Positions 12,640-24,075 of a DNA stretch of 64,000 bases are shown here, piece after piece. Both the position numbers and the translations under genes were made by a program. The stretch covers positions 7,088,174 through 7,152,173 of the forward strand of contig NW_022204507.1 of the NCBI RefSeq assembly GCF_008831285.2, in the 5' to 3' direction. The first letter of the stretch is position 1. Each line of letters begins with the position of its first letter. A model generated the notes under the pieces. It was not told the origin of the DNA. It saw only the letters and a list, made by a program, of their open reading frames with translations, and ran no database searches. This DNA is from Nymphaea colorata (taxonomy: Eukaryota > Streptophyta > Magnoliopsida > Nymphaeales > Nymphaeaceae).

Positions 12640-13250
12640 TCAACTAACTTGTCTGTTTCAAAGATCGTTAAAGATTTAAATTGCCATGTTATTTTGTCCT
12701 CCACTAATGTTATATTGCAAGAGAGTATTTTGAAGAGGAAGATTGGTGAGGGAACTCAAGAAAATGACTTATATATGCTGAAAATTAATGCATGCTCCTT
12801 GACTACGAAAATCAGTCATGATGGGGAGCTTTGACATGAGAGACTTGCTCATCCATCATGACACAACCTGAATATTTTATTACCAAATTTGAATTATGAT
12901 TCCCGTGTTTGTGAAACTGGCAAGCATGCTAAATTGTCCATAGACTCTCATTCAATGAATCTTTGAATAAGCTTTGTCTCCATTTGAACTAGTGCATACT
13001 GTGTCGGGACCAGACCCAGTGAATTCATACTCAATTTTCCTTATTATCTCACATTTATTGATGAATTTTCAAAAACTACTTGGTTAATTACCATAAACCA
13101 AAGATGAAGTTTTTGCCAAATTTTCTAAAATTTTACAAAATAGTTGAAACTCAATTTGAAATTGGTATAAAATATTTTCAATCTGACAACGGTACTAGAT
13201 ATGAAAACCAGTTTTCTGAACAATTTGAAAGAGAAAGTGGGAGGAACCAT
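12640..13250 (+). pseudogene. Ty1/copia integrase-region relic
   Basis: Translated pieces in several frames match copia Pol: LSVSKIVKDL of the gag-pre-integrase segment, an HE/DERLAHPS zinc-finger start, CETGKHAKL, YYLTFIDEFSKTTW and QSDNGTRYENQF of the integrase core. Stops and frameshifts separate them. The reading ends near 13250, where it meets unrelated sequence. No LTR, protease or reverse transcriptase is attached. It can only be a dead fragment. Confidence 0.8.
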
Positions 13251-13741
13251 CAATTCGCTGGTGATGGAGCTGAAGGAGTGTGGATATTGCTGGCTCCTAG
13301 AGGAGGCATGTTGGAGGGTGTGGTAGATGTAGCTCTAGTCTGAAAGCTACATCTACACCTTGATGGAAGGAGAGTGGGGGTGGTTTGCAGCAGAATTTTA
13401 GAAGGTTTTGACTACAGAGTGAAGGAGGAAAAAGGGAACCCTATGGTCGATTTGGTGTGTTCATAATGCCCATCTAACGGAGAGGGGAAATTTATTTTGT
13501 GCAGACCAACAGCTGCTCATAGTTGGTCTTCTCTTTTTGCTCATCTGGAGGGTTTAGTCAACCCTTTGTTTTTCTGATTGTGAAAATTAGCATTTGTAAA
13601 ATGCTAACCTTTCCCTGTATATGTGATTTTGTTTAAATAAAGGTAAGAGGCTTAACCCCCATAAAGCTGTTATTGCAAATGGATTTGTTTTTACCTGCCA
13701 AAATTCAATAATATGCATGTTGAATCCATTTTCAAGCTGAT
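13251..13741. other. No supported gene
   Basis: More GC-balanced than the surroundings and ending in TTTGTTTAAATAAAGG, which looks like a polyadenylation signal region. It may be the 3' part of a transcribed unit or a LINE remnant, but no domain supports either. Confidence 0.35.
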
Positions 13742-13987
13742 ATGAATCCAATCCATTTGCAGTGGGTGTGGTGTCACTCCCGACTTGAGGAATTGCAACT
13801 GGAAGGTTTCACTGGGGACATCACCTTCGGAGGATACTGGAAATGCCTCGCGAAACTAAGACACCTATGGCTTTCTGACCTCCCCAGTCTCACGTCTCTG
13901 GTGGACTTTAATAATATTACTCACCAGCAAAAAGTTGCAGTAGCAAGAACATGTCCCAGGGATGCAAATGAAGAGATCGCTGGATGA
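13742..13987 (+). pseudogene. NLR leucine-rich-repeat remnant
   Basis: An 81-codon frame carries two recognisable plant LRR units, RLEELQLEGF and LAKLRHLWLSDLPSLTSL, spaced as in the C-terminal LRR domain of CC-NB-LRR resistance proteins. A possible acceptor TTTGCAG lies at its start (about 13757-13763). There is no NB-ARC or longer LRR array around it, and the frame stops soon after. NLRs recognise pathogen effectors or guard host proteins in the cytosol; this piece alone cannot. The related N-terminal coil at 17430 is on the same strand but in the wrong order for one simple gene. Confidence 0.6.
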
Positions 13988-14217
13988 ACCTAGCACAGGA
14001 CTAGATTGTGAACCATGCAAAACAAGATGGAGATGGTGATGGCCAGCTTAGATTCACGTTGGTGGTATCAATTAGTGAAGGAAGGAGCATGATTTCGGCA
14101 TCTACTGTTGGTGGTCTCAATATAGATTTTTCATATTCTAGATTTTATCAAATTTTATAAAGATAATTATGCAAAAAAGATTGTACTTATGTTCAAATCA
14201 AAATTTGTAGTGTGTGT

Positions 14218-14238
14218 GTGTGTATATATATATATAGC
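14218..14238. repeat. (GT)n/(TA)n microsatellite
   Basis: Short TGTGTG run followed by TATATA. Confidence 0.8.
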
Positions 14239-14734
14239 AGCCACAACTGGCACAATTTTCATGGTCATTTTTGTGGGTAATGCAAACAACTGCTTTGTTT
14301 GTTACACGCAACAGCCACGTCGTTAACTTGTGTCTGTTAAAAATGATAGACACCCCTAATAGCCACGGTGTTTACCTTGCCTGAAACCCAGTAGGCAGGA
14401 AAGCTATAACTACAGCTCCCTGAAGGACAGTGCATGCACCTTCCCTGAAGTGAAAAGGTAGAATTGGGCATGTGGCACATGGGAAATTAACTGTTATTAA
14501 ACTGATGTCTGTTGTGCAGTGATGTGAGTCCTTAAGAGCTAAAAATCTGTCCGTCTTCTTCTGCAGGATGACCCAATGTTGATGATCAATCAAGAATTGC
14601 ATGTTGTAACTTTAATTAGGTGTACTTATCTTGGTCAAGAAAATGATTGCTAATGGATGGACAGCCATTTGATCCCAATGCTCGTTACAATTTCTCATAT
14701 GTTATGGCATTTTGATTATATATACATACGTACA

Positions 14735-14749
14735 TACATACATATATCT

Positions 14750-14794
<45 letters not shown>

Positions 14795-14796
14795 GT
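14735..14796. repeat. Compound (TACA)/(TC)/(TA) microsatellite
   Basis: ACATACATAC words, then a TC run, then a TA run. ORFs of Ser-Leu and Tyr-Ile repeats across it are artefacts. Confidence 0.85.
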
Positions 14797-14888
14797 GTTT
14801 TTGTGTGTACATGTGTGTAATAAAGTGGCACAACATGTGTTCAATTTTAAAATATAAGTTGAGAACCCAATGGGAATATGATTCAATC

Positions 14889-15281
14889 CATAGTCACAGA
14901 AAGCACGTGTTTTGTAAAAAAAATATGAAAAAAACATGATAAATTAAATAGCCGTTCAATACTTTAAAAAACACGTTATTTTGAAAAAAACGTTAAAAAC
15001 GAAAACACATGTTTTTAATGTGTTTTTTTCACTTTTTTCATTTTCTTCAGCTTTTTAATGTCAAATAGTTTTTTTTATTTTCTATTTTTTATTTGTTGCA
15101 AATCTACTTATCTTGTGATGTTTGTGTTATTAGTTTCTCAATTATTTTATTTTTCTCTCATTTTTAGTTTTTAGATTTTGAAAAAAATTTATTGTATTTT
15201 TGTCATGTTTTTCAAGCTCGCCATATTATACTTGAGAAAAACCTCGTTGTTTAAAACCTCGAGACGTTATTTGTGACTATG
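14889..15281. mobile_element. hAT-like MITE with 8-bp target duplication
   Basis: The ends are perfect inverted repeats CATAGTCACA (14889-14898) and TGTGACTATG (15272-15281). They are flanked by ATTCAATC (14881-14888) and GTTCAATC (15282-15289), an 8-bp duplication with one mismatch. The inside is AT-rich with ACGTGTTTT-type words and no coding capacity. Terminus shape and internal words match the element at 37854-38201. The 8-bp duplication and short inverted repeats fit the hAT superfamily; the activating transposase is not in this window. Confidence 0.75.
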
Positions 15282-15299
15282 GTTCAATCACATGAACTG

Positions 15300-16310
15300 A
15301 TTCAACCAACTAACAATAATGTGTAATAAGGTCTGTTACTCCTAAAGAAATGTTTGCTCTACTCTCAAGAAAGAGAGTGCTTTCTCCTTCAAGAAAATTT
15401 TGGAACCAGCTAACTGAACGTAGGAATAAAGATGATGCACATCAGATAAAGATATCATGTAAGGAAAATCAAGAAAAGAGGGCAGTCATGTTGATAACGA
15501 ACTATTTACACATGTTCAAGGGGTAGACTCTTGTTGATGTAAGTTACACTGCAAGGTTTGGTGATGTTGAAAACTTGAAACTGACATCTTGGATGTGCAT
15601 ACTCGTTCATGCATATCTATAGACATACTTGACCTAACATCCAGAACTTTGAAATTAATGTGGGGGATTGAGGTGAAGGACTTGTCGTTTTCAGATAGAC
15701 ATAGAAACTGAAAATTTGACCATCTATTATTGTCTTGGGATTTAAACCATGCTGTGCCATTAATGTTGAATATAGAACAAGTTTAAGATACACAGAGAGG
15801 GGAAAAAAATTGAGGAGTGTCATGTCAACATGAAAAGTGTTTGGTAAAGAGTAACATGGCTGCCATATGCAAAAGCAAAGTGCAGGGTCCATGTCATCCA
15901 GCCAGAACTTCTTGGTGGTTGGGGCCCCTGAGGCAATATCTCTTTGGTGAAGGAATCTCATTCCTCATGGGTGGACTCCTTTTTTGTCGCTCAACTGTGT
16001 CCTTTCTCTCTCTCTCTCAATCTCTCTCTCTCTCTTTCTGCCACACAAACATACACATATGCATGCAAGCATGCATGCATATTCACACATACAGAGTAAA
16101 GCAGAAAAAAATTAACTAGAAAATGTCAGATGGAAGTTTGAAGTTTGAAGAAATAGATAGAAAGTACTCCAGTTGTTGCTTCATGCCATGCATTTGTTGT
16201 TAAGCTGAGCAAACTTGCTCCATAGATTGCACACACAGACAAAAGATGGAAATTAGGCAATGTTCCAGCAATAAAAAGAGGCTATGTCACCAAATCAGTT
16301 GAAGTTACCA
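15300..16310. other. No supported gene
   Basis: AT-rich with a TC-rich patch near 16000-16040 and ATGCATGCAAGC words near 16060-16080. No domain recognised. Confidence 0.5.
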
Positions 16311-16322
16311 TATGGAATGAAC

Positions 16323-16327
16323 ACACC

Positions 16328-16379
<52 letters not shown>
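16323..16379. repeat. Compound (CA)n(GA)n microsatellite
   Basis: ACACAC run passing directly into AGAGAG. Confidence 0.9.
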
Positions 16380-16382
<3 letters not shown>

Positions 16383-16470
16383 GTTAAAGGGGCTTCTTCC
16401 TCAATGAATGAGCAATGCAATCTTTTAGTGCTTAAAGCCAGTTCAAGCACCTTGCAGCCATTCTTTTGGG

Positions 16471-16735
16471 TCTATCGTAAATAAAATTCTCTTATCACTG
16501 TCTTTTTGTCTGCTGGATGCATTGGATTAAATTCATTTCATAACTGTCTTTTTTTCGCTTTAGTTTGTACAAATACCCTTTGTCTATCGTAAAGAAAATG
16601 ATGTTCCCGTCACTTTGTCTATTTTACAGGTGGATATTATGGATTAAATTCGTATCAGAACTGCCTTTTTTTTTTGCTTTAGTTTATACAAATACCCTTG
16701 GTCTTTCCTAATTAAAATGATGCTCTTGTCACCTC
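16471..16735. repeat. Imperfect tandem repeat, unit about 112-119 bp
   Basis: TCTATCGTAAATAAAAT at 16471 recurs as TCTATCGTAAAGAAAATG at 16583 and as a diverged TCTTTCCTAATTAAAATG at 16702. Between them GGATTAAATTC, AACTG and ACAAATACCCTT recur in order. There are about two and a half units. A related phrase occurs at 11630-11690. Confidence 0.75.
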
Positions 16736-17340
16736 TTAGATTGAGCCTATTGATTCCTTCCTTGAAGAGTTGGCTACCAAAGGGCCATTAACTCATGATC
16801 ACCACATGGGTGCTCTCTAGTTTCCTTTAAAATAAAAACAAAAAAGAGGCAGAAGGGCAACCATGTGCATGGTGTCCTTTTCTTCCTTTCTTTTCTCCTT
16901 TCTTTAATGGACAGGTAGATTTGATTCTCCATTTTCAAATGGGTTGGCCCTCCATGATGTACAGATTGTTATTTTTAGAGTGAGTGGGAGTTTTTGAGTG
17001 CACCCATCAACATCATTGAATCCAAACCATTTTGGCTATGAAACTAAAAGGCCCCATTGTACTACCTCTGCAACTTAAATATTCTAAGTGTCACCCACTC
17101 AAGGACTGCCTAGCTCATTGATGCCCATTTCGAGCTATGCTTTTTCTTTTTGGCTTCTTTAATTGACAGAAAATGGTTTGTTATTTTAAAAGACAGGTTG
17201 GAGCATGGTAGGTTTTGAACCTGAAAAACTGAGGAACTCTGCTCCAGCTTGTCTTCTAAAATTGGCAACTAGAAATTAATGAAACAGGGATTATTCATTC
17301 TTATGAAATCGGCAACTAGAAATTAAAGAAAGAGGGAAAC
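16736..17340. other. No supported gene
   Basis: Upstream of the NLR coil remnant. The phrase GGCAACTAGAAATTAA occurs twice (about 17263 and 17309). No coding evidence. Confidence 0.45.
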
Positions 17341-17429
17341 CTATTGTATTTATTCCCTCTCTCTCTGTCTCTCTCTCTCACTTGAAAATTGCTCCTCTTC
17401 CTCTTCCACCTACTGAAAAACCAGGGAAG

Positions 17430-17612
17430 ATGGCAATAGTAATCGATGCACTTGCAGAAGCAGCCATTTCTAATTTGTTCCAGTCTGTAATGAGTTCGTT
17501 GAAAGACAAGGTGGAACTCATCCGGAATGCCAAAGTCGAACTCGAGAAGCGCCAAGAGAAGCTGAAACGCTTGCAGGAGGCCATCAAAGTCGTAGAGCGA
17601 AAACAGACCTAA
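17430..17612 (+). pseudogene. NLR N-terminal coiled-coil (Rx-type) remnant
   Basis: From ATG at 17430 the frame gives 60 residues beginning MAIVIDALAEAAISNLFQSV and continuing with a heptad-rich ELEKRQEKLKRLQ segment, the start of the four-helix Rx-type coil of CC-NB-LRR resistance proteins. This N-terminal domain normally leads into NB-ARC. Here the frame stops after ERKQT, where family members go on, and no P-loop, RNBS or LRR follows. The start was chosen because MAxxxDALxxxA is the conserved family N-terminus. A CT-rich leader (17360-17380) precedes it. It is a broken gene start, or less likely a first exon with a distant continuation. Confidence 0.65.
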
Positions 17613-17984
17613 GATCCAAATAGGCTAGGGGTAGGTTGGTCAAAAGTAGGTTTAAACCTACATAGGGATAGGTTTAACTGTAGTAAATGTGTTTGATATT
17701 ATTCAAATCATGTGATATATGATATAAACTTCATTCATTTCATATGAATGGGTGTCTAAAGAAATTTGACAAGACAAAAAGGTTATGGAAATAGGTTCAC
17801 AAGTAGGTGACTCTAAGACGGATATGAGCTAGGTCTTTGTGGACTCGATGTCTACATGACCTAAGGTTTTTGAAATCATTTAAATAATTTAACTTTCTAA
17901 ATATTTTAGAAAAACATGATTTTGAAATGGTTCTTGCGTGAGAACCAAATTGGATTCAAGTTTTCACATACTTGGGTTAATGCC
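17613..17984. other. No supported gene; junction between NLR and copia remnants
   Basis: Contains near-repeats of GGTAGGTTGGTCAAAAGTAGG and TAGGTTTAA words. Neither NB-ARC nor copia Pol is readable here. Confidence 0.4.
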
Positions 17985-18213
17985 AAAGGGTATGCTACTA
18001 GGCTGACCCATTGTTCCACTAGTGCCTAAACATATAGAAGTCGATTGCCATTATTGTGAGGGAAAAATACAAGATAGAACCGTGCTAACTTTATATGCCA
18101 GAAGTGAAAAACAACTAACCAATATTTTCACCAAGAGTCATGTGAAAGAGAAGCATCAATGCATAGCCAGAAAATTTGGACAAATTGACATTTGTACACC
18201 AACTTAAGGGGGA
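17985..18213 (+). pseudogene. Ty1/copia RNase H C-terminal tail and polypurine tract
   Basis: The frame reads PKHIEVDCHYCEGKIQ and SEKQLTNIFTKS, the end of copia RNase H, followed directly by TTAAGGGGGAGA (about 18205-18216), the position and form of a copia polypurine tract. A 3' LTR should start right after it, but no TG start is clear. The upstream Pol is missing. It is an old 3' fragment. Confidence 0.75.
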
Positions 18214-18216
18214 GAC

Positions 18217-21080
18217 TATAACGTGATTTCAGGAGAAGAGGTCAGCATCTTCACCCCCAGCTAAGGCATATCAGGTGGTTGCACATTTTTGGAAGTGATA
18301 TCTTTTATTCCTAGAAGCTTATTGTTGTCATAGTGAATGCATTTTGGCTGTTCTTAATTTCTTGGTTTCGAGATTTCTTCCCATGCTCATTATCCTGTAG
18401 CCCTTTATATTCTCACTTTGTATGATGTCTCTTCTTCTCCTTGGATGTATGCTAATATGTCAAACCATGTAACCTTCTGTGTGATGATTTCTTCATGATT
18501 TCGTTGATTGATATCATGATTTAATTGATAAAGAATAATCATATATGAGTCATGACATAGCGCAAAGGTGGTTAATTTCAATGATTGCCCACATCGGACC
18601 TACCATGGTCAATTCATGCACCAACAGTTGACAAGGTAACTCCATAAAGCTCATACGTTTGTACAAGTGTGTAAGCATGTAAGGGAAAGAAAAACATGGG
18701 TTCATGTAAATGGGTGGCAAAATATATTTATGAGGAGGTTAAGATGGATGAAGATAAAAGATCAAATGTACAATTTTTTCATCTTTATGCATCGCATGGA
18801 TTAGTAAAGTTTATTCAAACAACATGGAGTTGCTAGTTAATTATCAACTACAAAGACACTTAAGGGCAAAGGAGTTAGCACTCACAGATATAATTCATGA
18901 TTTCCATGAGTCTAATAGACTCCAAAGTTTGATTATGCACTCCTTTCAAGCGTCCATGAAATGTTACACAATATGGTTGTGAAAATTATCGAAACCAACA
19001 ATCTAAACCAGATCATTAATTCACTGGACTAAAAGATTAGCGATATATCAGATGTTTTTTGACTTACAAAAATCAGATGCCAGGACTAATGAACATAACT
19101 TTTTGTCCGTTTTTTAGTATCATAAACATATGTTATACACACACTTTAGCAGTTAGGTTTTCAAAATGATTGTTCAGAAACACTGGAAAAAAAAACATTG
19201 GATGGCCAGATGCATGTCGATCATTATGTGTACTGCTTGCAATCTTTTTTTTATTTCTTGCCCCATGCATCTTTTTTTATGCATCTTTTATCGTAGCTAA
19301 TTAGTCAATAACAAATCGTGTTCTTGTTTCAGCAAACAGACCTTGATTATATATAGATAGTGTTTCTAAATTCAACATTCAAACTTTGAAAGTAATCACA
19401 CCAATTCCATGAACAAGGAAATTGTGTTTTTGAACTTGTACTCTAAAGACATGTGATATATATGATGCAGGTTATAAATTGTATTTTTGAATCTACATGT
19501 TTTGGTAACTTTTTTTACGCTTATAACAGGTACGCCATTTGCTGTGATTATCTAATAGATGGATATGAATTCTTCTCCTTAGGAATCATGCAGCTCCTTC
19601 AAAAATTAAGTAGATTATATATTCAATTTTTGTTAGCTTTTTTTACCTTGTATACCCATAGACCTATATATTATCCTTGGCTAAGAAAAGAGAATTGATA
19701 TTTTAAAAGGAATATATAAGGATTATTAGAAAAACTTTTTTTTAGATGAATATTAGAAAAAGCTCTTTGCTTTGCATGGTTTGTGAAAAACTTTCTAATA
19801 TGCCATTTGCCGTGATTAATGACGGTTGCATATTAGGGGGTTGAAATTAACCAGATAGCCATCCTACTTGGAAAGGAGTATCCTTTCCTCTAGGAGAATA
19901 GAAAGAAGAAAGTCACTTTCTAAAGAATAATTAAAATATATATCTGATATTTGATCTAAAAATAACAAAAATCCCCATCTCCTCGAATGGTAGAAGGAAC
20001 ACACCCATGTTAAGCACCAAACATGCGAACTGCTCTATCTCTAAAGCCCACCCCTCTCTCTATTTTGAACACGCCAAGAAGATGTTTGAATGCCATAAAA
20101 CCTAGTTTTCTTGGCTCGTAATAATTTATTTTTTCTTTTCCTTACCTTGGGTTTTTTCATATATACTTGTAGGACACAGTATTTCCTCAAATTGTTCTAG
20201 CCAGTCAACTCTTATTACCTTTTCATTTCTCCATTTTTTTCCAGTGAACATATCCAAATAATATTGCAAAAGAAATGGTTTAAAGAAAATAAAGAAGCAT
20301 AGGGACCTAAAAAAATTGAAAGAAAAGGAGAGTAGGAGGAGGAGGAGGATTGATTCCTTTTGGGGAAGAAGAGAGAGAAGAGATGTTGTTAATTTTCTTT
20401 TTGTTTTTTGCATTTTATCATTACTATTTTATGAATTTCTTCCTTTAAACTAGTTGGCATAATTTTTCAAAAAAATTATGATTGATAATACCATTTTCTT
20501 GAAATTTACTACTCGACCTTAAACTTTTTGCAAAAAGTTTTATGGTCTTGGTGCATATGTAATATTTTAAAAGAATTTATGGGTTGAGAAGTGCCTGGTT
20601 GCCTATGTTTTCAAAAATGGTTTTCATTTATTTTTAGCCATTGAGTCGAGGTGATTAACTTAATTTATATTTTCTATGTGTTTTTCTCCTACAACTACAA
20701 AAAAATAATTTTTTGGGTGCACAAAGTGAACCCTATCGCTCGGTTGACATGCTGAAGCATCCCCTCCTTCCCCTTGCCCTTGGATAGAGACCTGCGTTAG
20801 GACTCCACTAAGGATGTTGAATGTACCTACTCATAATTAATGATTTGGGCTCCCTATATAGGCTAATTAAGTACTTCTCAACAGGTCAATGATGGGGTAA
20901 TTTTATATTGAAGAAAATTCTTATGTGTTTCTTTTTCCTTCTTTTTTTGTTTATACGTAACTAAACTTTCACTAACAAACCTGGCCTAAATTGGGACCAA
21001 AAGCTAATGGGGGCATTATTCTTTGTTATATATGTATTGGCCTTTAGGTTTAAACAGCCAATGATCTAATAAGGTCTACT
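18217..21080. other. No supported gene; possibly an LTR remnant at the left end
   Basis: The first few hundred bases may belong to the copia LTR that follows the polypurine tract at 18205-18216. The rest is AT-rich intergenic sequence with poly-T and short GAGGAGGAGG patches (20330-20350). No domain recognised on either strand. Confidence 0.4.
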
Positions 21081-21088
21081 GGCAATCT

Positions 21089-21444
21089 AGGCTTGGGCAT
21101 CTGCCTGGCACCGCCGATAAAGAGGCAGGCTCAGACCGGGCCTCAACAAATAACTGTGGCCTGGCCCCGGCCCAACACCCGAAACCCGAGCTCAGACCCG
21201 GCACAGTTAAAATTTAAAATATATATTATTAACATAAAATAATATATAGATATAATTAATTGTAATAAAATACTATAATTATATATATATATATAAAACA
21301 ATAACGTTAAAACTCTTTTATCAGGCAGAATCGGGCTTAGTCAAGCCCACCTGGTTCAGCCCCATGCTTTTTTTGGGCTTGAGCCTTGTTCCAGTCGAGC
21401 CACGTATTGGGTACCCGGCCCAATGCCCTGATGCCCAGGCTTAT
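21089..21444. mobile_element. Foldback MITE with target-site duplication (hAT-like)
   Basis: The left end AGGCTTGGGCATCTGCCTGGC and the right end GCCCTGATGCCCAGGCTTAT are imperfect inverted repeats rich in GGCCCGG/CCGGCCC words. The flanks carry the same GGCAATCT at 21081-21088 and 21445-21452, preceded by T on the left; at the right the T at 21444 makes a possible 9-bp TGGCAATCT match. An AT-rich middle (21220-21300) separates the GC-rich arms. Size, ends and 8-bp duplication fit a non-autonomous hAT element. No coding sequence. Confidence 0.75.
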
Positions 21445-21639
21445 GGCAATCTCAAGGAAAGTGGGTATTCCATGTGCAAACACCCTACATACGACAAGGC
21501 ACCGGGGACCTGTCATGCAAAGGGGGTTCGGCCCATTGAGCTGAGACCCACTCTTCCCAAACATTAAAATTATTTTGCATATTGTTATGACCAATTTACC
21601 CATTTAAGTGATAAAAAAGTGTCTTCGTTTTTTTTGTCA

Positions 21640-22012
21640 TACTCATAGTGTTATCTCATTATCTCATAAATATTTTGTTATATCATACTTATGTTTAGCG
21701 TCATTTCATACATCCATCATTACCTCATACCTATTTGTTATCTCATATACATTATCGCATACATATTTATTATCTCGTACCCATTTATTATCTCAAACAT
21801 CCGTCATTCTTTTGTACCTATTTGTTATCTCATATATATTATCTCATATCTTTTTGTATCTCCTACCTATTTGTTATTTCATACATATTATCTCATATGT
21901 ATTTGTTATTTTATATATATTACTTATTTGTTATTTCATATATCTGTTATTATCTCATACCTATTTGTTATCTCATACTTGTGATCTCATACCTATTTGT
22001 TATCTCCTACAC
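21640..22012. repeat. Degenerate minisatellite of TTATCTCATACCTATTTG units
   Basis: About twenty imperfect units of 17-19 bp with core TTATCTCATAcctatttG. All three plus-strand frames stay open for long stretches because the repeat lacks in-frame stops; the resulting Tyr-Leu-Ile-Ser proteins are artefacts. Confidence 0.85.
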
Positions 22013-22722
22013 ATGCATGCACAATGTTGGAGCATTAAAGTAAACATGCATATTGGTAGTAGCATCCACAACCGGCGTATGCTCATTATATATATGGAGC
22101 GACATATAAAACTTTATCAAAAACATATTCTCAAATGTTAGAAGTGAAGTGCTAGAATCTAAGACAAAGTAGAGAAAACTATGAACATTTAGGCAACTAC
22201 AAATTATGCACATCTCAATTTTCGGAGAGCTACCTCAGGATGATCATTAAATTGAAGGGACAATTTAAAATTGCTTACATTGACCAAAATTACTCATATT
22301 TATGATTTTTGTCAAGCTGCCTTCTGCCAGTCTACACCTTGAACGGGTTAGGTCACCTCGTCTAATTTATTCTACCAAAATCCATAGTACATGAATTTGT
22401 ATATGCAATCATGTTTAAGAATTTGGCTTGATCCAAACAGGAGTGTGTTTCCAATGCAAAGCTTCTAGGGAAGTAGTGCTCCTATCCGAGCAGACCACTA
22501 TTTCTGTATCATATTTTTTTGATAATATCATTAGGAATTTATTATCAAGGGAATTGCCACATAGCTTCTATCGCTTCCTTGTGAGTTTTTTAGGAGAATG
22601 TGATTTCTATCGGTTCTTAGTTATGCCATAGACCTTCCAAACAAATGCCATACTTCAGTGAAGAATGGGAAACTACTTTGTCAAGGCAAACAAAAGCAGG
22701 AAAAAAATCAGTGGTTGCCCAT

Positions 22723-22725
<3 letters not shown>
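22013..22725. other. No supported gene
   Basis: AT-rich sequence without recognisable domains or repeats. Confidence 0.5.

Positions 22726-22768
<43 letters not shown>
22726..22768. repeat. (TA)n microsatellite
   Basis: Uninterrupted AT dinucleotides. Confidence 0.9.
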
Positions 22769-22769
<1 letters not shown>

Positions 22770-22914
22770 CTTGGAAAAACTGGACTCTCTCTCCCAGTAC
22801 TTGACCCCCTCCCCCTCACCCACAAGCTCTCCTCTCTCTCCCTCTCTCTCTGTGTGAAAAGCAGAAGGAGGAGTATGTAGATCTATACCTATTTGTGCAC
22901 GTCAAAGCAAAGAG

Positions 22915-23097
22915 TGTAACACCCTAGAAGTTTAGTCATGTATCAAAGATTATGAGGGATCTTCAAGGACTTATAAAGGGAGACCATTAATGAGATGATT
23001 GTCCTGGTTCATAGCGAGGCTAGAGCCGAAACTGCCAGGGGGCGGGTTGGGATCAGTCGAACCAGGGAACCGAGCCCAGGAGTGGGCCGAGTTGTCA
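22915..23097 (+). mobile_element. LTR of TGTAACACCC type, followed by a primer-binding site
   Basis: Starts TGTAACACCC and ends TTGTCA; TGGTATCAGAG, complementary to the initiator-Met tRNA 3' end, begins at 23101. The same LTR occurs at 44705-44891 with clear similarity along its length (GGGATCTTCAAGGACTTATA, GGGTTGGGATCAGTCGAACC). TGTAACACCC starts are typical of Ty3-type plant elements. No Gag or Pol follows, so this is the 5' end of a non-autonomous or truncated element. Confidence 0.75.
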
Positions 23098-23128
23098 TAG
23101 TGGTATCAGAGATGTTTCAACACTCGGA

Positions 23129-23268
23129 CCTGTGGATGTCACCACTACCGGCGAGACAAGGAGTGGCCAGGCTCGCTGAAAAGATGAGAGAGCAGCCAGC
23201 ACGCCCTGTGGACGTCACCACTACCGGCGAGACAAGGAGTGGCCAGGCTCGCTGAAAAGACGAGAGAG
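23129..23268. repeat. 76-bp tandem duplication
   Basis: CCTGTGGATGTCACCACTAC at 23129 recurs at 23205 with a shared core of about 64 bp differing at two positions (T/C). It lies just inside the TGTAACACCC LTR and its primer site. Both copies end in GAGAGAG. Confidence 0.85.
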
Positions 23269-23399
23269 TGTGAGAAGAGAAGAGAGGGAATGATAAAAGC
23301 AAGGAAAGTTTGGGCCGTACATATTCTAGATTTCATAGTTCAGGTTTTGATGTTTTTAAATGAATGTTCCGCGGTTCGGTTTTATATATATATATATAT

Positions 23400-24060
23400 A
23401 AAAGAAACGTCAATTTAACCCGACGCCAAATGGCGTTGCCTATCCGAGCTCGCCCGATCAGACGAACGAAATCGATGTTTCTTTTTTATTTTTTTGCAAC
23501 CTCTTCTCACTCACCCTCTCCTCCCGAGCCGGCGGACGCCTTCACTTTCATTCCCTTCCCCGCATCTCTCTTCTCTTGCCCTATCTTCCCTCCTGATCGG
23601 ATGGCGGCCTCCATCCTGCAATATCGCCCGACCTCCTTCTCACTGATTTTTGCGTCTAAATCTATCAACTTGTGACGCTTGTAGTGTTTAAACCTGAGTA
23701 GAAAGTTTAAACAAAATATATATTTCGTCTGCCCATCGGGTTTAGCAGCGGGGGGAGGGAGGCCACCGATGGAGAGGAGGGGATGCAGGAGGTCGGCGAT
23801 GGTGCAGGGTTCCGCCGTCAGGTTTAGCAGAGAGGGAAAGGGGGCAATCGGCCATGATTGGAGGAGATGGTGAATGGTGGAGGCGGCCTCCTTCCGTCCT
23901 ATCTGGAGGGAGGATAGGGTAAGAGAGGAGGGAGAGGCGGAGGAGCGCATGCAAAAATTGGTCACGAGAGGAGGAGGTCGGGCAATGGCGGAAGGTGGAG
24001 GCTGCCATCGTCCGTCGGGTCGGGAGGGAAGGGTGAGCGAGGGGAGTCGGGTTCACATAC
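23400..24060. repeat. GC-rich foldback island
   Basis: The segment CCCTATCTTCCCTCCTGATC...GGCGGCCTCCATC (23579-23615) is mirrored as an inverted, diverged copy at about 23874-23925. Further inverted similarity joins CTCACTCACCCTCTCCTCCC-type words (23507-23530) with GGGAGGG...GAGCGAGGGGAG (24020-24045). GTTTAGCAG with purine-rich flanks is repeated directly (23740 and 23822). The island is bounded by TA runs (23383-23401 and 24059-24075). Both strands have long open frames rich in Pro/Ser/Arg, a composition effect. It may be a foldback or MULE-type element; ends were not defined. Confidence 0.5.
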
Positions 24061-24075
24061 ATATATATATATATG

